Source: Couchioplanes azureus
GTDB taxonomy: Bacteria > Actinomycetota > Actinomycetes > Mycobacteriales > Micromonosporaceae
Direction of reading: 5' to 3'
Assembly (NCBI RefSeq): GCF_014648355.1
Contig: NZ_BMQY01000003.1
Span: forward strand, 182,186 to 246,185
DNA: 64,000 bases
Shown piece by piece: positions 8,479-17,485 of this stretch. The translations under genes were made by a program, and so were the position numbers. Every line of letters starts with the position of its first letter. The first letter of the stretch is position 1. The notes under the pieces are model-generated. The model made no database searches, had not been told where the DNA came from, and was given only the letters and a program-made list of their open reading frames with translations.

Positions 8479-10023
8479 GTGATCTCATTCCGATCGCGGG
8501 CTGCGGCGGACCCGGTAGCGCTGCGCCCCGTCCCCCGCGACGTCGAGGCGCTCGAGAAGCTCATCTCCGATCTCGAGAACGTCCGGGACGAGGATTCCGC
8601 CTGGCAGGTCACCGTGGACAGCACGGTCGCCTCGCACAACTTCAGCTACGGCGCCGTCTGGCGCCCGGACGGCAACGGCCAGGTCGTCATCCAGTACGAG
8701 ACCGGCTCGATCGTCCGGGAGCTGGACTCCGTGATCTCGGGGCACTCCGCGCCCGCGGACGCCGGCCTGGTCGGCCGGGCGGCCCGCACCAAGCAGCCGG
8801 TGTACGTCGACGCGCTGGAGCAGTGCGAGGACTGCCTGCGCTGCCAGGCGGCGGCGCGGGCGTCTATGGAGGCGGCCGTGGTCATGCCGGTGCTGCGGGA
8901 CAACCAGGTCATCGCGGTGCTCGAGTACTATTCGGCCGAGCCCCTCTACATCGACGGTCCGCGGACCGAGAAGTGGGCTTCCATCGCCCGCATCGCCGAA
9001 CGCGCCCGCTTCTCGGCGCTCGCCGCCGCCGAGCTGCGCCAGGTCGCCGACGACCGGCTCGCCGTCACGAACGTGGTCACCGCCCTCGGCCAGGCCAGGG
9101 ACGTCCCGACCACGCTGCGGATCGCCCTCGACTCGGTGCGGACCGCGTTCGACTGGGCGTACGGCTCGTACTGGGAGATCGACGAGGTCGACCAGGTCCT
9201 CAAGTTCGCGGTGGAGTCCGGCTCGGCCGGCGACGAGTTCCGCAAGGTGACCCTGGCGGCCACCTTCGCCGAGGGCGTCGGGCTCTCCGGACGCGCGTGG
9301 CGCAGCAAGGACCTGGTGTTCGTCCGCGACATCGGCGAGCTGACCGACTGCGTCCGGGGGCCGGCGGCACAGCGGGCCGGCGTCCGGTCGGGGGTCTGCT
9401 TCCCGGTGGTGAGCCACGGCCGGATCATCGGCACCATGGACTTCTTCACCACCGAGTACATCGAGCTGTCGGAGTCCCGCGCGTCCGCCCTGCGCAACGT
9501 GGCCCAGCTCGTGTCGCAGCGGCTCGACATCGTCCGCGGCAACGAGGTGGCGGCGGCGAACGCCCGCTCGCTGCTCGACACGGTGTCCCGGCTGCGCGCC
9601 GCCAGCGACGACGCCACCCGGGTGGCCCAGGACGCCGTCTCCCGGGCGTCGGAGATGACCCAGGAGGTCGAGGCGCTGGGCCAGGCGTCGACCGCCATCG
9701 GCGACGTCATCAAGATCATTTCGTCCATCGCGGACCAGACCAACCTGCTCGCCCTCAACGCGACCATCGAGGCGGCCCGGGCCGGCGAGGTGGGCCGCGG
9801 CTTCGCGGTCGTCGCCGGTGAGGTCAAGGACCTGGCCCGGGAGACCGCAGAGGCCACGCAACGCGTGTCGGAACAGATCAACGGCATCCAGAACAGCGCG
9901 CGTACGGTCTCGGCGGGCATCCTGACCACCAGCGAGACCATCGGGCAGATGGACGCCGTGCAGGCCCGCATGAACGAGGTGCTCGAGGAGCAGGCGCGGA
10001 TGGCGTCCGCGCTGCAGTCCTAG
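8479..10023 (+). CDS. Soluble chemoreceptor: GAF-GAF-MCP signalling domain
   Basis: About 514 residues from the GTG at 8479, chosen because AGGAG lies 7 nt upstream; an upstream in-frame start at 8437 lacks an SD. There is no membrane segment. Two GAF domains (roughly residues 15-180 and 190-345) precede a short MCP signalling module whose tip is intact ([21 protein letters not shown]). The coiled coil is shorter than in membrane receptors and lacks HAMP. GAF1 contains EQCEDCLRC, a CxxCxxC cluster at about residues 110-116 that could bind a metal or sense redox state. It probably feeds cytoplasmic cues to CheA. Its stop shares the tetranucleotide CTAG with the convergent esterase gene. Confidence 0.92.
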   Translation: MISFRSRAAADPVALRPVPRDVEALEKLISDLENVRDEDSAWQVTVDSTVASHNFSYGAVWRPDGNGQVVIQYETGSIVRELDSVISGHSAPADAGLVGRAARTKQPVYVDALEQCEDCLRCQAAARASMEAAVVMPVLRDNQVIAVLEYYSAEPLYIDGPRTEKWASIARIAERARFSALAAAELRQVADDRLAVTNVVTALGQARDVPTTLRIALDSVRTAFDWAYGSYWEIDEVDQVLKFAVESGSAGDEFRKVTLAATFAEGVGLSGRAWRSKDLVFVRDIGELTDCVRGPAAQRAGVRSGVCFPVVSHGRIIGTMDFFTTEYIELSESRASALRNVAQLVSQRLDIVRGNEVAAANARSLLDTVSRLRAASDDATRVAQDAVSRASEMTQEVEALGQASTAIGDVIKIISSIADQTNLLALNATIEAARAGEVGRGFAVVAGEVKDLARETAEATQRVSEQINGIQNSARTVSAGILTTSETIGQMDAVQARMNEVLEEQARMASALQS

Positions 10024-10793
10024 TCCTTCAGCGGCAACCAGTCCAGGACGGTCTGGATCTGGGCGTCCCAGTAGCCCCACTCGTGCGCGCCCGGTCCGAA
10101 GCCCGCGTCGATGTCGACGCCGTGCCGGCGGCAGGCCGCGACGAAGCGCTCGTTCTGGGCCATCAGGGGATCGTCCGTGCCGCAGCGCAGCAGCAGCCGG
10201 GGCAGCTCCCCGCCGGCGTGCGCCACCAGGTGGAGCAGGTCGTCGTCGGTCCCGGCGACCGGCCGGTCCCCGAAGACCCGCGCCATCAGTTCGGTGATGT
10301 GCGGCCGCTTGTCCCACTCGGACATGTACGCCAGGTCCAGCGCCCCGGAAAGGCTGGCCGCGGCGGCGAACCGGCCGGGCTGACGCAGCGCCCACCTGAA
10401 GGCGCCGTACCCGCCCATGGAGAGCCCGGCGACGAAGGTGTCCTCGCGGCGGGTGGAGACCCGGAAGAAGGACGAGACCACCTCGGGCAGCTCCTCGGAC
10501 AGGAACGTCCAGAACTTGGCACCGTACCGCTCGTCGGCGTAGAAGCTGCGGTGCACCTGCGGCATGACGACCGCGATCCCCTTGGCGGCGGCGTACCGCT
10601 CGACGGAGGTGTACCGGGTCCAGGCGGTGTCGTCGTCGGTCAGCCCGTGCAGCAGGTAGAGCACCGGCGGAGCGGCGCCGCCCGCCCGGCCGCTGAGCCC
10701 GATCTGGTTGGTCGCCGCCTGCGGCAACAGCACGGTCATGGACGTGGCGAGCGCGAGCGCCTCGGACGAGAAGTCACACCGGATCAGAGCCAT
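10020..10793 (-). CDS. Alpha/beta-hydrolase esterase (esterase D / S-formylglutathione hydrolase-like)
   Basis: 257 residues. Nucleophile elbow GLSMGGYGA, an upstream [12 protein letters not shown] oxyanion segment, an acid candidate in CGTDDPL and the catalytic histidine in GAHEWGYWD define a serine esterase of the esterase D / antigen-85-like superfamily. There is no signal peptide, so it is cytoplasmic. It starts at ATG 10793 and shares CTAG with the convergent chemoreceptor stop. It is divergent from the next gene, with a 128-bp regulatory gap. The substrate is unknown; S-formylglutathione hydrolase is only the nearest fold match, since actinomycetes use mycothiol rather than glutathione. 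Confidence 0.85.
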   Translation of the reverse strand: MALIRCDFSSEALALATSMTVLLPQAATNQIGLSGRAGGAAPPVLYLLHGLTDDDTAWTRYTSVERYAAAKGIAVVMPQVHRSFYADERYGAKFWTFLSEELPEVVSSFFRVSTRREDTFVAGLSMGGYGAFRWALRQPGRFAAAASLSGALDLAYMSEWDKRPHITELMARVFGDRPVAGTDDDLLHLVAHAGGELPRLLLRCGTDDPLMAQNERFVAACRRHGVDIDAGFGPGAHEWGYWDAQIQTVLDWLPLKD

Positions 10794-10852
10794 CGCACCA
10801 GTATCGGCGGTCCCCGCACGGCGCAGGTCGCCCGGGGCGGGGTTCCGGGCCG

Positions 10853-10881
10853 TTGGGAATGTCGTACCCGTCGATTAGAAT
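10853..10881 (+). promoter_or_regulatory. Sigma-70-type promoter candidate with perfect spacing
   Basis: TTGGGA at 10853-10858, a 17-bp spacer and TAGAAT at 10876-10881. The predicted start lies near 10888, with SD GGGGAG 7-8 nt before the GTG at 10922. It drives the unrecognised gene that follows. Confidence 0.5.
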
Positions 10882-10891
10882 GTGTGTACGA
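10876..10891. promoter_or_regulatory. LexA/SOS-box-like site over the -10 element
   Basis: TAGAATGTGTGTACGA agrees at 13 of 16 positions with the actinobacterial SOS consensus TCGAACRNRYGTTCGA. It overlaps the -10 box and the start point of the promoter at 10853-10881, as LexA operators commonly do. The mismatches at positions 2, 6 and 13 make this tentative. Confidence 0.35.
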
Positions 10892-10921
10892 AAACAGCGC
10901 CTGACCTGCGGGGAGATCACA

Positions 10922-11581
10922 GTGACCACGCCCGTTTTGTCCGCTTCGGTGCCCTCGATCCCGCCCTATGCGACCATGCTCGGCTTCACGCGCTACGTGG
11001 CGCGCACGGGGCCGGCGAAAGCGACGTTCGTCGGCGGCCTGCGCCGCCAGCGCGAGCGCCGCACCGGCTTCAACCCGCACGGCCAGCTCGTCAAGGCCCT
11101 CAAGGCCGACATCGCCTTCCGCACCGGGGGCAGCTACCTGACCGGCGTCGTCGACCTGGTGAAGCCCCGGTGGAAGCCGCTCTACGAGGCGGTCAGCGGC
11201 GGCGCCCTGACCTACGTGCACTCCCTCGGCGATCCGGCGGACGTGAGCCTCGCCCAGATCCGCGAGGCGCTGGCCTCGGTCGGGCCGCTGGCAGTGAAGA
11301 TCAACCCCCACTTCGGACTCCGGCTGGCGGACGACCGCCGGGAAGCGGTCCGCCTGCATTTCGACGAGCAACCACCCACGCCGGAGGTCGTCACGGCGAC
11401 CCTGCACCTGATGGCCCGGCACATGGACCAGATCCTGCCGGACGCCGAGCCGGTCCTGGTGGATCTGCGGCGCGGGACGACGCACCGGATCGACCCGGCG
11501 GCCAGGACGGGCGACGTGGAGCGCTGGCTGGCCGGCGAGGCCGCGGCGTTCACCGCCATGTGGACCGCTACGGCCGCCTGA
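10922..11581 (+). CDS. Unrecognised cytoplasmic protein behind a LexA-like box
   Basis: 219 residues from GTG 10922 (SD GGGGAG). I do not recognise the family. It is soluble, with no signal peptide or membrane segment and a basic N-terminal third (GGLRRQRERRTGFNPHGQLV). A mixed alpha/beta body contains VVDLVKPRW, ALTYVHSLGDPADVS, VKINPHFGLRL and a C-terminal MARHMDQILPDAEPVLVDLRRG. Asp, His and Lys residues are frequent, but no standard nucleotide- or metal-binding motif stands out. The promoter with an overlapping SOS-like palindrome hints at a DNA-damage or stress role; this is inference only. Its codon use matches that of its neighbours. Confidence 0.75.
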   Translation: MTTPVLSASVPSIPPYATMLGFTRYVARTGPAKATFVGGLRRQRERRTGFNPHGQLVKALKADIAFRTGGSYLTGVVDLVKPRWKPLYEAVSGGALTYVHSLGDPADVSLAQIREALASVGPLAVKINPHFGLRLADDRREAVRLHFDEQPPTPEVVTATLHLMARHMDQILPDAEPVLVDLRRGTTHRIDPAARTGDVERWLAGEAAAFTAMWTATAA

Positions 11582-11960
11582 CGCGCCGAGCCGTGATCGG
11601 CCCCGTCCGGCCCCGAGGCCGGGCGGGTCGGGAGCGGGGCGAGCCAAGCCGGGCGGTCCGGAGCGCACCGGGCGGGGCCGGGCAAGGCGGGGCCGAAGCC
11701 GGGCCGGACGCGGTTGAGCAAGGCCGGGCCGGACGGACGGAGACGCCGGGGCCAGGCGGGGCCGGTCCGGCCAGGCGGGGCCGGTCCGGCCAGGCGGGAC
11801 CGCGCCGGGCGGGACCGCCGGGTGAAGGCTGAGCGGGGCGGGGCCGCGCTGGGCGAGGGCTGAGCAGGGCAAGGCTGGGCGATGGGGCTGGAGGCCGGGC
11901 GGCGGGGCTGGGCTTGGGCGTGGGTGGGGGTCGTCCGAACGGTCCGGATTTTTTCGGTTT
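11582..11960. repeat. G+C-rich low-complexity intergenic stretch with 19-bp tandem copies
   Basis: The gene-free interval 11582-12043 is mostly a purine-skewed run of GGCCGGGC/GGCGGGGCC words. Within it, GCCAGGCGGGGCCGGTCCG is repeated exactly at 11751-11769 and 11770-11788, with a third partial copy to about 11799. No frame here has the GC3 pattern of a gene. The last 80 bp (to 12043) are less biased and hold a TcrA-box-like repeat and the SD of the next gene. Confidence 0.6.
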
Positions 11961-11975
11961 CGGAGTGGGAACCTC

Positions 11976-11995
11976 TTAGGTGCAGCGCGGTTGCG
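11976..11995 (-). promoter_or_regulatory. TcrA-box-like direct repeat
   Basis: On the minus strand, GCAACCG-N4-GCACCTA (plus-strand TAGGTGC-AGCG-CGGTTGC, 11977-11994), 12 of 14 to GCA[A/C]CCG-N4-GCA[A/C]CCG. It shares GGTGCAGCGSGGTTGCG with the site at 48018-48037. It lies 49 bp before the secreted propeller gene. Confidence 0.35.
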
Positions 11996-12043
11996 ACGAT
12001 GTCTCCGGTGTAAGCGGGGGCAAGACGTCGGGGGGCGTTGGTC

Positions 12044-13018
12044 ATGTCGGTCATCGGGCGGGTTACGGGAAGTCTTCTCACGGCGGCGGCGGGGATTGCC
12101 GGGGTGGCGATCGCGGCGCCCGCTTCCGCGGCCTCGGTGCCGAGCATGGCGACGCTGGTCGCGTACGTGCGGGGCGGGGACGTGTACGTCAGCAAGGGTG
12201 CCGCCGAGACCCGGCTGACCACCGGCGGCGGATGGTCTCGGCCGCAGTGGGCTCCCGACGGGAAGTCGATCGCGCTGCTCAAGGGCGGGCAGTTGTGGAC
12301 CATGAAGGCCGACGGCAGCGCCAAGCGGCGGGTCACCACGCGGGCCGCCGCCGGGGCCTCGTGGTCGCCCGACGGGCGGTTCCTCGCCTTCGCGTCGCTG
12401 TCCTGCTCGGGTGGGCCGGGCGTCTACAAGATCTCGACCACCGCGGTGAACGCCGTGCCGGAGGTCGTGTTCCCCTCGTACTGCCGGGGCGAGGAGCTGC
12501 CGGCCGAGCCCGCGCCGCGGACCGCGCCCACCGGGTCGCTCAGTGAGCGGCTGCGGACCGACGACGCCGTCGCCTGGTCGCCGGACGGGACCAGGGTGGC
12601 CTTCCGGGGCGGGGACTGCGAGTCGATCTACGACGCGTGCCTGACCGTGGGCACCATCGCCACCGGCGGGGAGAAGACCGTGGCCGCGTACGGCGGGGGC
12701 AGCCGGCAGAACTCCGGTTTCGCCGTCCTGCCGAGCTGGCGCCGCGACGGGGCCAAGCTGGCGTGGACCGCGTACCAGAAGGGCGAGACCGCGGCCGAGG
12801 ACCAGCCCGTGCACGTCGTGGAGTACGACACCGCGACCGGGTCCACCCGGACCGTGGGCGCCAGCCAGGACCGGGAGCTCGCGTACGTCGACTCGGCCCG
12901 CGCCGTCGCCACCGGCACCTACCGGAACGGGTCCTGGGTGATGGTCGTCAACCTGACCACCGGCGCCCGCACGCCGTTCCACCAGGGTTCGCAGCCCAGC
13001 GTCCAGCCGAAGCGGTAG
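12044..13018 (+). CDS. Secreted TolB/WD40-like beta-propeller protein
   Basis: 324 residues from ATG 12044 (GGGGGG SD 8 nt upstream); an in-frame TTG at 12038 is not preferred. A classic signal peptide (GRVTGSLLTAAAGIAGVAIA) ends at an ASA cleavage site. The mature part has repeated blades of the TolB/PD40 type: GWSRPQWAPDGKSIALL, GASWSPDGRFLAFAS and DAVAWSPDGTRVAFRGG. Three or four cysteines (CSGG, SYCRG, GDCES, DACL) may form disulfides. It probably binds a ligand or partner outside the cell; no catalytic residues are apparent. A strong stem-loop follows the stop. Confidence 0.82.
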   Translation: MSVIGRVTGSLLTAAAGIAGVAIAAPASAASVPSMATLVAYVRGGDVYVSKGAAETRLTTGGGWSRPQWAPDGKSIALLKGGQLWTMKADGSAKRRVTTRAAAGASWSPDGRFLAFASLSCSGGPGVYKISTTAVNAVPEVVFPSYCRGEELPAEPAPRTAPTGSLSERLRTDDAVAWSPDGTRVAFRGGDCESIYDACLTVGTIATGGEKTVAAYGGGSRQNSGFAVLPSWRRDGAKLAWTAYQKGETAAEDQPVHVVEYDTATGSTRTVGASQDRELAYVDSARAVATGTYRNGSWVMVVNLTTGARTPFHQGSQPSVQPKR

Positions 13019-13054
13019 CCCCGGCACGACCCCACCCCTAGAACCGAAGAACAG

Positions 13055-13082
13055 CACGCCGGTCCGGATTCGGGCCGGCGTG
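13055..13082 (+). terminator. Terminator after the propeller gene
   Basis: A 12-bp stem CACGCCGGTCCG / CGGGCCGGCGTG (one T-G pair) with loop GATT, 36 nt past the stop and 21 nt before trmB. There is no U-tract. Its closeness to trmB means it could also act as a leader hairpin for that gene. Confidence 0.5.
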
Positions 13083-13103
13083 GTGCGTATCGTGGGGCGC
13101 CTG

Positions 13104-13787
13104 ATGAGCGACACGACCGAGCGGGCGATCCGTACCTTTCATCCCCGTCGCGGCCGGATGAGCAACCGGCATGCCGACGCCTTCGCCGAGTTGTGGCCCG
13201 AGCTGGGCCTGACCGTCGTCGACGGGGACCGCAGCCCGCTCGACCTGCGTGACGTGTTCGGCCGCGACGCTCCCCGGGTTCTCGAGATCGGCTTCGGCAT
13301 GGGCGAGACCACCGCGGCCATGGCCGCGGCCGACCCCGGCCGGGACTATCTCGGGGTCGAGGTGCACACCCCGGGCATCGGCAATCTGCTCGCCCTGGTC
13401 CGCGAGCGGTCCCTGACGAACGTACGGGTGGCGCACGGCGACGCGATGGAGCTGGTACGCCGGCTCGCGCCCGGCAGCCTGGACGCCGTGCACGCGTTCT
13501 TCCCGGATCCGTGGCCCAAGGCGCGGCACCACAAGCGGCGGCTGATCCAGCCCGCGCACGTCGCCCTGCTGCGGGAACGGCTGCGGCCCGGCGGCACGCT
13601 GCACTGCGCCACCGACTGGGCGCACTACGCCGCCGCGATGGCGGAGACGCTCGACGCCGACCCCGGGCTCGCCAACGCGTACGGGGGCTTCGCGCCGCGT
13701 CCGGCGCACCGGCCGCTGACGAAGTTCGAGCAGCGGGGCGTGCGGGCCGGCCGGGAGATCTTCGACCTCGTGTACCGGCGACGCTGA
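13104..13787 (+). CDS. trmB: tRNA (guanine-N7-)-methyltransferase TrmB
   Basis: 227 residues. It catalyses S-adenosylmethionine-dependent N7 methylation of G46 in tRNA. Diagnostic features are RTFHPRRGRMSNRHADAF at the N-terminus, motif I VLEIGFGMGETTA, the acidic loop GVEVHTPGIG and the family hallmark HAFFPDPWPKARHHKRRL with its catalytic Asp, followed by KFEQRG near the C-terminus. I chose ATG 13104, with GGGG 8 nt upstream, over a GTG at 13080 that sits in the hairpin. Length is normal for actinobacterial TrmB. It is a housekeeping gene, probably expressed alone. Confidence 0.95.
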   Translation: MSDTTERAIRTFHPRRGRMSNRHADAFAELWPELGLTVVDGDRSPLDLRDVFGRDAPRVLEIGFGMGETTAAMAAADPGRDYLGVEVHTPGIGNLLALVRERSLTNVRVAHGDAMELVRRLAPGSLDAVHAFFPDPWPKARHHKRRLIQPAHVALLRERLRPGGTLHCATDWAHYAAAMAETLDADPGLANAYGGFAPRPAHRPLTKFEQRGVRAGREIFDLVYRRR

Positions 13788-13845
13788 GCCGGTTTGCCGT
13801 CTTTACCGCTTTCGCGCCCGTACCCTGGGAGGCGGAGGGCGGAGC

Positions 13846-16023
13846 ATGCCACGAAGCGATCTGGGCCTCACACGCCTGGAGAGCCCGCAGGGTCCGAGGC
13901 CGGTGGGGCGGGTGGGAAGTGGTGATGCGGAGCCAGCCTCCGCGACCGAGGCGGCGCCGCCCGCCTCCCCGGACCGGGCCGGCATCCCGCGGGCGGCGCT
14001 GATCAGCGACGCCGCCGACCAGGTGGCCGCGCTCGTGGCCCGGGCGGTGCACGCGCAGTGCGGCGTCGTCTACTTCGTCGACGGCGACCGGCTGGTGCTG
14101 TACGGCGAGTACGGTCTCCCGCTGCCCCGGGCCGACTACGCGGACATCCCGTTCGAGAACACCCTCGCGGGCACCGTCGTGCGTACCGGTGCCGATCTGG
14201 TCATCGACGACCTCACCACCGACGAGCGGGTCCCCGCCGGCTCCCCGATCCGCCGGCACGGCCTGGGCGGCTCCTACCTCGGCCGGCCGATCCGCGACGA
14301 GCGGGGTGAGATCATCGGCGCGTTGGGCGCCTTCGACGCGCAGACCCGGCGCTGGAACGACGACGACCGGGCCGCGGTCGCCGCCGCCGCCCAGGTCGGC
14401 ACGCTGCTGATCACCGAGCGGCTGTCCGCGTACGAGATCGACCGGCAGCGACGGTTCCTCGACGCCGTGCTGGACAGCCTGCACGACGGGGTGACCGCCT
14501 GCGACGCGGAGGGGCGGATCCTGCTGGTCAACGCCCGCATGCAACAGCTCTGGGACGCCGCGCGGATGCCCGGCGACCTGGACGGCGACGCGGTCCTCGC
14601 CCAGCTCACCGACGGCGACGGGAACGCGGTCAGGCCCGAGGAGATCTCGCTCTACCGGGCCCTGCGCGGCGAGCGGCTGCGCGACCACGAGCTGACCTTC
14701 TCCGGGCCGGGGCGGCGGACCCGTCACTACGTCGTCGACGCCCAGCCGATCATCGGGCCGGACGGGCGTACCCTCGGGGCGGTCCAGGCCGTGCAGGACA
14801 TCACCCGGCGCAAGCGGGCCGAGCGGTTCCGCACCTGCGAGCTCAACGTCATCACCGCGCTGGCCGAGGCGCCCGGCGTGGAGGCGGCCGGCCCGCGGGT
14901 GCTGGAGGCGATCGTCCGGACGCTCGGCTGGACGCATGCCGAGTTGTGGCTGGCCGACGACGCCGCCGGGGTGGTCCGGTCGGCCGCGCACTGGCACGTC
15001 CCCGGGTGGTCCGCGGAGATCCGGGTGCCGCCGGAGCTGCCGTACGGCACCGGGCTCGCCGGGCGGGCCTGGCAGGCCGGCAAGCCGTTGTGGATCCGCG
15101 ACGTCGGACGGCCGCAGAGTCTGATCTCGTCGGACACCGCGACGGGATCGCAGTTGCACGCGGCCCTGGCGATCCCGGTGCGCAACGGGCTGGATACGCT
15201 CGGCGTGCTCAGCGTCTTCGCGGACAGTGCCGAGGACCCCGACGACGAGCTGGTCGCCCTGTTGTCCGGGATCGCTGCGCACATCGGCCAGTTCGTCGAG
15301 CGGCGGATGGTCGAGGACCTGCAGCGGCAGCTGACCCGCACCAAGAACGAGTACCTGGCACTGATCGGGCACGAGCTGCGCACACCGCTGACGTCGATCG
15401 GCGCGTACACCGAGCTGCTGCGCGACGCCGATGCCGAGATGCTGGTGCGGGAGGGGCCGCGGATGCTCGAGGTGATCGACCGCAACACCACCCAGCTGCG
15501 GCACATCATCGAGGAGCTGCTGGAGCTCTCCGCGCTGGACACCGGGCACGCCTCCGTCCATCTTGCCCCGGTCGACCTCGTCGAGGTGGTGCGCGAGTCG
15601 ATCACCCGTACCCGTCAGGCGATCGAGAACGAACCGCTCACCGTCGACGAGAGCCTGCCGGACCGGCTGGTGCTGCCCGGCGACCGGCGGCGGCTGGGGC
15701 AGGTCGTGGACAACCTGCTCGGCAACGCGGTCCGGTTCAGCCCGGACGGCGGGCGCATCACCGTACGCCTGCGGGTCGCCGGCCGCGCCGCCGAGCTGGC
15801 GGTCACCGACTCCGGGGTGGACGTTCCCCCGGACGAGCGGGAGAAGATGTTCACCGGCCTCTACCGGACCAGCCGCGTCCGGGACCAGGCCATCCCCGGC
15901 TCAGGGCTCGGCCTGACGCTGAGCCGGGCCGTGGTGCAGCGCCACCACGGCAGCATCCAGCTCACCGAGGACCACGGCCCGGGCACCACCGTCCTCGTCC
16001 GGCTGCCCCTGGACGCCCGTTGA
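13846..16023 (+). CDS. Hybrid-sensor histidine kinase: GAF-PAS-GAF-HisKA-HATPase
   Basis: 725 residues, soluble. GAF1 spans about 50-190, a PAS fold 195-315 (FLDAVLDSLHDGVTACDAEG), GAF2 325-480, then the dimerisation helix with phospho-acceptor histidine 509 in IGHELRTPLTSIGAYTELL. In the ATPase domain the N box is DNLLGNAVRFSP and the G2 box GSGLGL, while the G1 box reads DSGVDVPP, with Asp in place of the usual second Gly. There is no receiver domain and no response-regulator gene beside it, so it is an orphan kinase; its partner lies elsewhere. The start ATG 13846 has SD GGAGGGCGGAG. The long Ala/Pro-rich N-terminal tail (1-48) looks disordered. The cue could be a small ligand, heme or light, but nothing in the sequence decides. 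Confidence 0.92.
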   Translation: MPRSDLGLTRLESPQGPRPVGRVGSGDAEPASATEAAPPASPDRAGIPRAALISDAADQVAALVARAVHAQCGVVYFVDGDRLVLYGEYGLPLPRADYADIPFENTLAGTVVRTGADLVIDDLTTDERVPAGSPIRRHGLGGSYLGRPIRDERGEIIGALGAFDAQTRRWNDDDRAAVAAAAQVGTLLITERLSAYEIDRQRRFLDAVLDSLHDGVTACDAEGRILLVNARMQQLWDAARMPGDLDGDAVLAQLTDGDGNAVRPEEISLYRALRGERLRDHELTFSGPGRRTRHYVVDAQPIIGPDGRTLGAVQAVQDITRRKRAERFRTCELNVITALAEAPGVEAAGPRVLEAIVRTLGWTHAELWLADDAAGVVRSAAHWHVPGWSAEIRVPPELPYGTGLAGRAWQAGKPLWIRDVGRPQSLISSDTATGSQLHAALAIPVRNGLDTLGVLSVFADSAEDPDDELVALLSGIAAHIGQFVERRMVEDLQRQLTRTKNEYLALIGHELRTPLTSIGAYTELLRDADAEMLVREGPRMLEVIDRNTTQLRHIIEELLELSALDTGHASVHLAPVDLVEVVRESITRTRQAIENEPLTVDESLPDRLVLPGDRRRLGQVVDNLLGNAVRFSPDGGRITVRLRVAGRAAELAVTDSGVDVPPDEREKMFTGLYRTSRVRDQAIPGSGLGLTLSRAVVQRHHGSIQLTEDHGPGTTVLVRLPLDAR

Positions 16024-16025
16024 CC

Positions 16026-16039
16026 ACCTGTTGACAGGT
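16026..16039. promoter_or_regulatory. Short palindrome before the selenium-binding-protein gene
   Basis: ACCTGT-TG-ACAGGT, perfect 6-bp arms directly after the kinase stop. It contains TTGACA but no good -10 box follows. It may be an operator or a weak hairpin. Confidence 0.3.
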
Positions 16040-16081
16040 ATGACCCTGTTCACCGGGCGGCCGCCGGACGAGGATGGCGGT

Positions 16082-17485
16082 ATGACCCGGTGGACACCCG
16101 ATCCGACGTTCTACGCCTCGCCGCGGGACGCGCTCACCGCCCCCGCCGAGCGCCTCGCCTACGTCGCGGCCTTCGACCGCTCCGCCACCCGGCCGGACGC
16201 CATCGCCGTCCTGGACACCGACCCCGGTTCGGCGGCGTACGGGAAGGTCGTGGGGTGGACCGATCTTCCGCACCCGGGCGACGAGCTGCACCACTTCGGC
16301 TGGAACGCGTGCAGCAGCGCGCTCTGCCCCACCGCGCCGCACCCGCACGTCGAACGCCGATACCTGATCGTTCCCGGCCTGCGGTCCTCCCGGCTGTACG
16401 TGCTCGACACCAAGGACGACCCGCGCAACCCGGTGCTGGTCAAGGAGATCCCGGCGGAGGAACTGGCCGGCAAGGCGGGCTACTCCCGCCCGCACACCGT
16501 CCACTGCGGACCGGACGGCATCTACGTCTCGGCGCTGGGCGGCGCCTCCGCCGAGGGCCCCGGCGGCATCGCGGTGCTCGACCACACCACCTTCGAGGTC
16601 CGCGGCCCGTGGGAACGCGACCGCGGCGACCAGTACCTGGCGTACGACTTCTGGTGGCACCTCACCCGGGACGTGCTGGTGTCCTCGGAGTGGGGCACGC
16701 CGTCGATGATCGAGAACGGGATCGACCCCGAGCTGCTCCTCGGCCGCAAGTACGGCCACCGCATCCACTTCTGGGACCTCGCCAAGCGCTCCCTCGTGCA
16801 GACCGTCGACCTCGGCGACCAGTACCAGATGCCGCTGGAGCTGCGCCCGGCCCACGACCCGCGCCAGGAGTACGGCTTCGTCGGCGTCGTGACCAGCGTC
16901 GAGGACCTGTCCGCCTCGGTCTGGGTCTGGCACCGCGACGGCGGCGGGTTCGCCGTCACCAAGGTCGTCGACATCCCCGCCGAGCCGGCCGACGTGGCGG
17001 ACCTGCCCCCGGCCCTGCAGCCCTTCGGCGCGGTTCCCCCGCTGGTCACCGACATCGACCTGTCCGTCGACGACAGGTTCCTCTACGTCTCCTGCTGGGG
17101 CACCGGCGAGCTCAAGCAGTACGACGTCTCGGACCCCTTCCACCCTCGCCAGACCGGCTCGATCCGCCTCGGCGGCATCACCGGCCGCGTGCCCCACCCC
17201 GCCTCTCCCGGCGAACGCCTCGCGGGCGGCCCGCAGATGGTGGAGATCTCCCGCGACGGCCGCCGGGTCTACGTCACCAACTCGCTGTACGGGTCCTGGG
17301 ACGACCAGTTCTACCCGGACGGCGTCGGCGCCTGGATGGCCAAGATCGATGTGGACACCCAGTCCGGCGGCATGACGCTCGACGAGCGCTTCTTCCCGCA
17401 CGGCGACGACTTCCGGGGCCTGCGGGTGCACCAGACGCGACTGCAGGGCGGCGACGCCTCGTCCGACTCGTACTGTTTCCCGTGA
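16082..17485 (+). CDS. Selenium-binding protein / methanethiol oxidase family (SBP56/SELENBP1-like)
   Basis: 467 residues from ATG 16082 (GAGG 8 nt upstream). The family is a seven-bladed propeller; human SELENBP1 and bacterial MtoX oxidise methanethiol to formaldehyde, hydrogen sulfide and hydrogen peroxide using copper. Family blocks seen include ELHHFGWNACSSA (canonical: GWNACSSC; here the second Cys is two positions later, CSSALC), RYLIVPGLRSSRLYVLD, YSRPHTVHCGPDG, GTPSMIENG, YGHRIHFWDL and RFLYVSCWGTGELKQYDV. The family's conserved histidines and cysteines are largely kept. There is no signal peptide, so it is likely cytoplasmic. Its stop overlaps the next gene (GTGA), so the two are translationally coupled. 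The true substrate here is untested. Confidence 0.9.
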   Translation: MTRWTPDPTFYASPRDALTAPAERLAYVAAFDRSATRPDAIAVLDTDPGSAAYGKVVGWTDLPHPGDELHHFGWNACSSALCPTAPHPHVERRYLIVPGLRSSRLYVLDTKDDPRNPVLVKEIPAEELAGKAGYSRPHTVHCGPDGIYVSALGGASAEGPGGIAVLDHTTFEVRGPWERDRGDQYLAYDFWWHLTRDVLVSSEWGTPSMIENGIDPELLLGRKYGHRIHFWDLAKRSLVQTVDLGDQYQMPLELRPAHDPRQEYGFVGVVTSVEDLSASVWVWHRDGGGFAVTKVVDIPAEPADVADLPPALQPFGAVPPLVTDIDLSVDDRFLYVSCWGTGELKQYDVSDPFHPRQTGSIRLGGITGRVPHPASPGERLAGGPQMVEISRDGRRVYVTNSLYGSWDDQFYPDGVGAWMAKIDVDTQSGGMTLDERFFPHGDDFRGLRVHQTRLQGGDASSDSYCFP

